Source: an uncultured Fretibacterium sp. (GTDB lineage: Bacteria; Synergistota; Synergistia; Synergistales; Aminobacteriaceae). From it: a stretch of DNA of 8,725 bases. Location of the stretch: assembly GCA_905373185.1 (NCBI GenBank), contig CAJPSE010000063.1, forward strand, positions 1 through 8,725, written 5' to 3'. The position numbers were made by a program, and so were the translations under genes. The notes under the pieces were generated by a model. That model was not told where the DNA came from and did no database searches. It saw nothing but the letters and a program-made list of their open reading frames with translations. Below, piece after piece: positions 7,178 through 8,725 of the stretch (the stretch's first letter is position 1; every line of letters starts with the position of its first letter).

Positions 7178-7200
7178 GTTTCAATCCCGCTGGGACAAAC
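7178..7200 (-). repeat. Single CRISPR-repeat-like sequence
   Basis: On the minus strand it starts GTTTGTCCC, has a small hairpin TCCC-AGC-GGGA, and ends GGGATTGAAAC. The ATTGAAAC end is the hallmark 3' tag of many type I and III CRISPR repeats. Only one copy is seen in the window, so this is not an array; it could be a relic or chance. Confidence 0.3.
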
Positions 7201-7270
7201 TTCCGGAACGAGTGACACCGGACTACAGCCGTGATGCAATTCTCTCGAAAGATACGTGAGGGCCTGTCCT

Positions 7271-7306
7271 CCTTTCATGAAACTTCTGCCTTTCATAAAA
7301 GTTCTG
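7271..7306 (+). repeat. 18-bp tandem duplication
   Basis: Two adjacent 18-base copies starting CCTTTCAT and ending TTCTG (7271-7288 and 7289-7306), 16 of 18 bases identical. No coding role is apparent. Confidence 0.7.
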
Positions 7307-7395
7307 CTGGCCCTTGGTTGAGCTCGTTGCCGGTGAGGATTGACCCGCACAGGATGCCTCCCATTCCACCGTCCCTTTTCAAATGATGTCCTTCA

Positions 7396-7434
7396 AAAGC
7401 CGCCCCGTGGCTCCTGGCGATACGGGGCGGCTTT
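7396..7434 (+). terminator. Intrinsic terminator-like hairpin upstream of ppdK
   Basis: AAAGCCGCCCCGT (7396-7408) and ACGGGGCGGCTTT (7422-7434) form a perfect 13-bp GC-rich stem with a 13-base loop. It ends in TTT on the plus strand and in TTTT on the minus strand, so it could work in either direction. It would shield ppdK from transcription entering from the left, or it could be a leader hairpin of ppdK. Confidence 0.65.
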
Positions 7435-7547
7435 CGGTTTGTCCGCCGGCGAGGTAAAATGAAAACGAGGCGGACTGGCGATCCTCGTAGGTGCGGTGTT
7501 TTCGTATCGTCTGAAATCATGAGGGCCCGACGGGCTACTTCCAGGAC

Positions 7548-7553
7548 AAGGAG
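7548..7553 (+). promoter_or_regulatory. Ribosome binding site of ppdK
   Basis: AAGGAG ends 10 bases before ATG 7564, a good Shine-Dalgarno sequence that supports the chosen start. Confidence 0.8.
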
Positions 7554-7563
7554 TGGTGCGACA

Positions 7564-8725
7564 ATGGCGGAGAAGTTCATCTACAGCTTGAAGGAGGGCA
7601 ATGGCGACCAGAAGCTGCTTTTGGGGGGCAAGGGGGCCAACCTCTGCCAGATGGTGCAGAGCGGGCTTCCCGTCCCGCCCGGGTTCATCCTCACGACGGA
7701 GGTCTGCCGCAGGTACATGCAGGACCCCGGGATCATGGATACGGTCTGGGATGGGGTCAAAGAGGCCGTCAAGATGCTGGAGAAGGAGACGGGCAAGGGC
7801 TTTGGTGACGGAAAGAACCCGCTCCTGGTCTCGGTGCGCTCCGGTGCGCCCATCTCCATGCCGGGGATGATGGAGACGATCCTGAACTTGGGGCTGAACG
7901 ACGAGACCGTCGAAGGGCTGGCCTCCGTCTCCGGCAATCGGCGCTTCGCCTTCGACAGCTACCGCCGTTTCATCCAGATGTTCGGCAACGTCGTGGACGA
8001 GGTGAGCGCCGACCGGTTCGAGTCCGCGCTCGCGGCCTGCCGGAATGGGCTCGGGGTCGCTCAGGATTTCGAGATCCCGGCCGAAGCGCTGGAGAGGCTG
8101 GTGGCCGAGTACAGGAAGATCTATAAGGAGGCGACGGGGCGGGATTTCCCGATCGACCCGTGGGAGCAGCTCCGCAGGGCCGTCGAGGCCGTGTTCAGGA
8201 GCTGGAACATCCCGCGCGCCGTGACCTACCGGAAGATCAACAGGATTTCCGACGACCTGGGGACGGCGGTCAACGTCATCTCCATGATCTTCGGCAACCT
8301 GGGCGACGACTGCGGCACGGGCGTCTGCTTCACCCGAAACCCGTCCGACGGCGAGAACAAGCTGTACGGCGAGTTCCTCATCAACGCTCAGGGCGAGGAC
8401 GTCGTGGCGGGCATCCGCACTCCCATGCCCATAAGCCAGCTGGAGAGTGCCATGCCCGATATCTACAGGGAGCTTTGCCGGCTGACGAAGCAGTTGGAGA
8501 TGTCCTACAGGGACATGCAGGACATCGAGTTCACCATCGAGCGCGGCAGGCTCTTCCTGCTCCAGACCCGCACGGGCAAGAGGACGGCGGCGGCGGCGGT
8601 GAAGATTGCCATGGACATGGTGAACGAGGGGCTGATCGACACCGCGACGGCGGTGACGCGCGTGACCCCCGAGCAGGTGGAGCAGCTGCTGCACCGCCAG
8701 GTGGACAAGAACGCGCCTCAGGAGC
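7564..8725 (+). CDS. ppdK: Pyruvate, phosphate dikinase, N-terminal 387 residues (cut by window edge)
   Basis: Interconverts pyruvate + ATP + phosphate and phosphoenolpyruvate + AMP + pyrophosphate in the cytoplasm; in anaerobes it often runs in the glycolytic direction. The visible part is the ATP-grasp nucleotide-binding domain. It shows GGKGAN at residues 21-26 (Lys23), SVRSGAPISMPGMMETI with Arg92, FTRNPSDGENKLYGEF, and IEFTIE ... FLLQTRTGKRTA with Glu322, Gln334 and Arg336. These sit at, or within one residue of, the positions I recall for the Clostridium symbiosum enzyme (Arg92, Glu323, Gln335, Arg337), so start and length agree with the family. The phosphohistidine and pyruvate-binding domains lie beyond the window (family about 875-890 residues). 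The frame is intact and GC-rich, as expected of a host gene. It follows a terminator hairpin and is probably transcribed on its own. Confidence 0.97.
   Translation, partial: MAEKFIYSLKEGNGDQKLLLGGKGANLCQMVQSGLPVPPGFILTTEVCRRYMQDPGIMDTVWDGVKEAVKMLEKETGKGFGDGKNPLLVSVRSGAPISMPGMMETILNLGLNDETVEGLASVSGNRRFAFDSYRRFIQMFGNVVDEVSADRFESALAACRNGLGVAQDFEIPAEALERLVAEYRKIYKEATGRDFPIDPWEQLRRAVEAVFRSWNIPRAVTYRKINRISDDLGTAVNVISMIFGNLGDDCGTGVCFTRNPSDGENKLYGEFLINAQGEDVVAGIRTPMPISQLESAMPDIYRELCRLTKQLEMSYRDMQDIEFTIERGRLFLLQTRTGKRTAAAAVKIAMDMVNEGLIDTATAVTRVTPEQVEQLLHRQVDKNAPQE

Larger units (their letters stand above)
7112..7563. other. Intergenic region between NYN pseudogene and ppdK
   Basis: No convincing coding frame on either strand; the short open frames here lack ribosome sites and familiar sequence. 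It is AT-rich to about 7170, then mixed. It holds a CRISPR-repeat-like stretch (7178-7200), an 18-bp tandem duplication (7271-7306) and a terminator hairpin (7396-7434). The ppdK promoter probably lies after 7434 but no good -35/-10 pair is visible. Confidence 0.6.

Noticed and set aside
7432..7460. Possible ppdK promoter with TAAAAT at 7455-7460.
   Set aside because: The hexamer 17 bases upstream (TTTCGG) is a poor -35 and overlaps the terminator stem; too weak to annotate.
7393..8694. A 433-codon minus-strand frame opposite ppdK.
   Set aside because: The plus strand encodes pyruvate, phosphate dikinase with all expected motifs; the minus frame is rich in His/Leu/Arg/Pro and is a shadow of it.

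Overview
The window looks like GC-rich bacterial chromosome carrying a fragment of a phage or other mobile element. The right edge holds the 5' half of ppdK (pyruvate, phosphate dikinase), which is typical of fermentative anaerobes. Together with the style of the phage proteins this would suit an anaerobe such as a member of the Synergistota, but that assignment is a guess from general knowledge, not from a marker gene.

Positions 1-6457, minus strand: two tightly coupled mobile-element genes. First in transcription order is a frame encoding a C-terminal lytic transglycosylase (SLT) domain (6334-5003; the frame is open to 6457 with no convincing start). Its stop codon overlaps the start of a very large protein that runs off the left edge with no stop (5003 to 1, 1667 codons visible). 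The large protein resembles the 'polyvalent' proteins of phages and conjugative elements. It has a Gly/Ala-rich hydrophobic N-terminal section, a conserved linker, an LPD3-like region, a charged helical region, two tandem ADP-ribosyltransferase-like (ART-PolyVal type) modules, and at the edge a segment that in my recollection precedes zeta-toxin-like kinase domains. A transglycosylase followed by a giant multi-effector protein suggests factors packaged in the particle and delivered with the DNA: wall passage first, then modification of host targets. The two proteins share a near-identical 20-residue linker.

Positions 6418-7111, plus strand: a full-length but decayed gene for a NYN-domain (PIN-like RNase) protein with at least four frame disruptions and one nonsense codon. 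Its leader has a strong stem-loop with a T-run and an alternative hairpin that would bury the Shine-Dalgarno sequence.

Positions 7112-7563: non-coding. It holds a solitary CRISPR-repeat-like sequence, an 18-bp tandem duplication and a 13-bp stem-loop terminator.

Positions 7564-8725, plus strand: ppdK, intact over its first 387 codons and with a good ribosome binding site.

Most notable are the mosaic double-ART giant protein, the linker shared by the two neighbouring proteins, and the scarred border between the phage-like genes and the chromosome.
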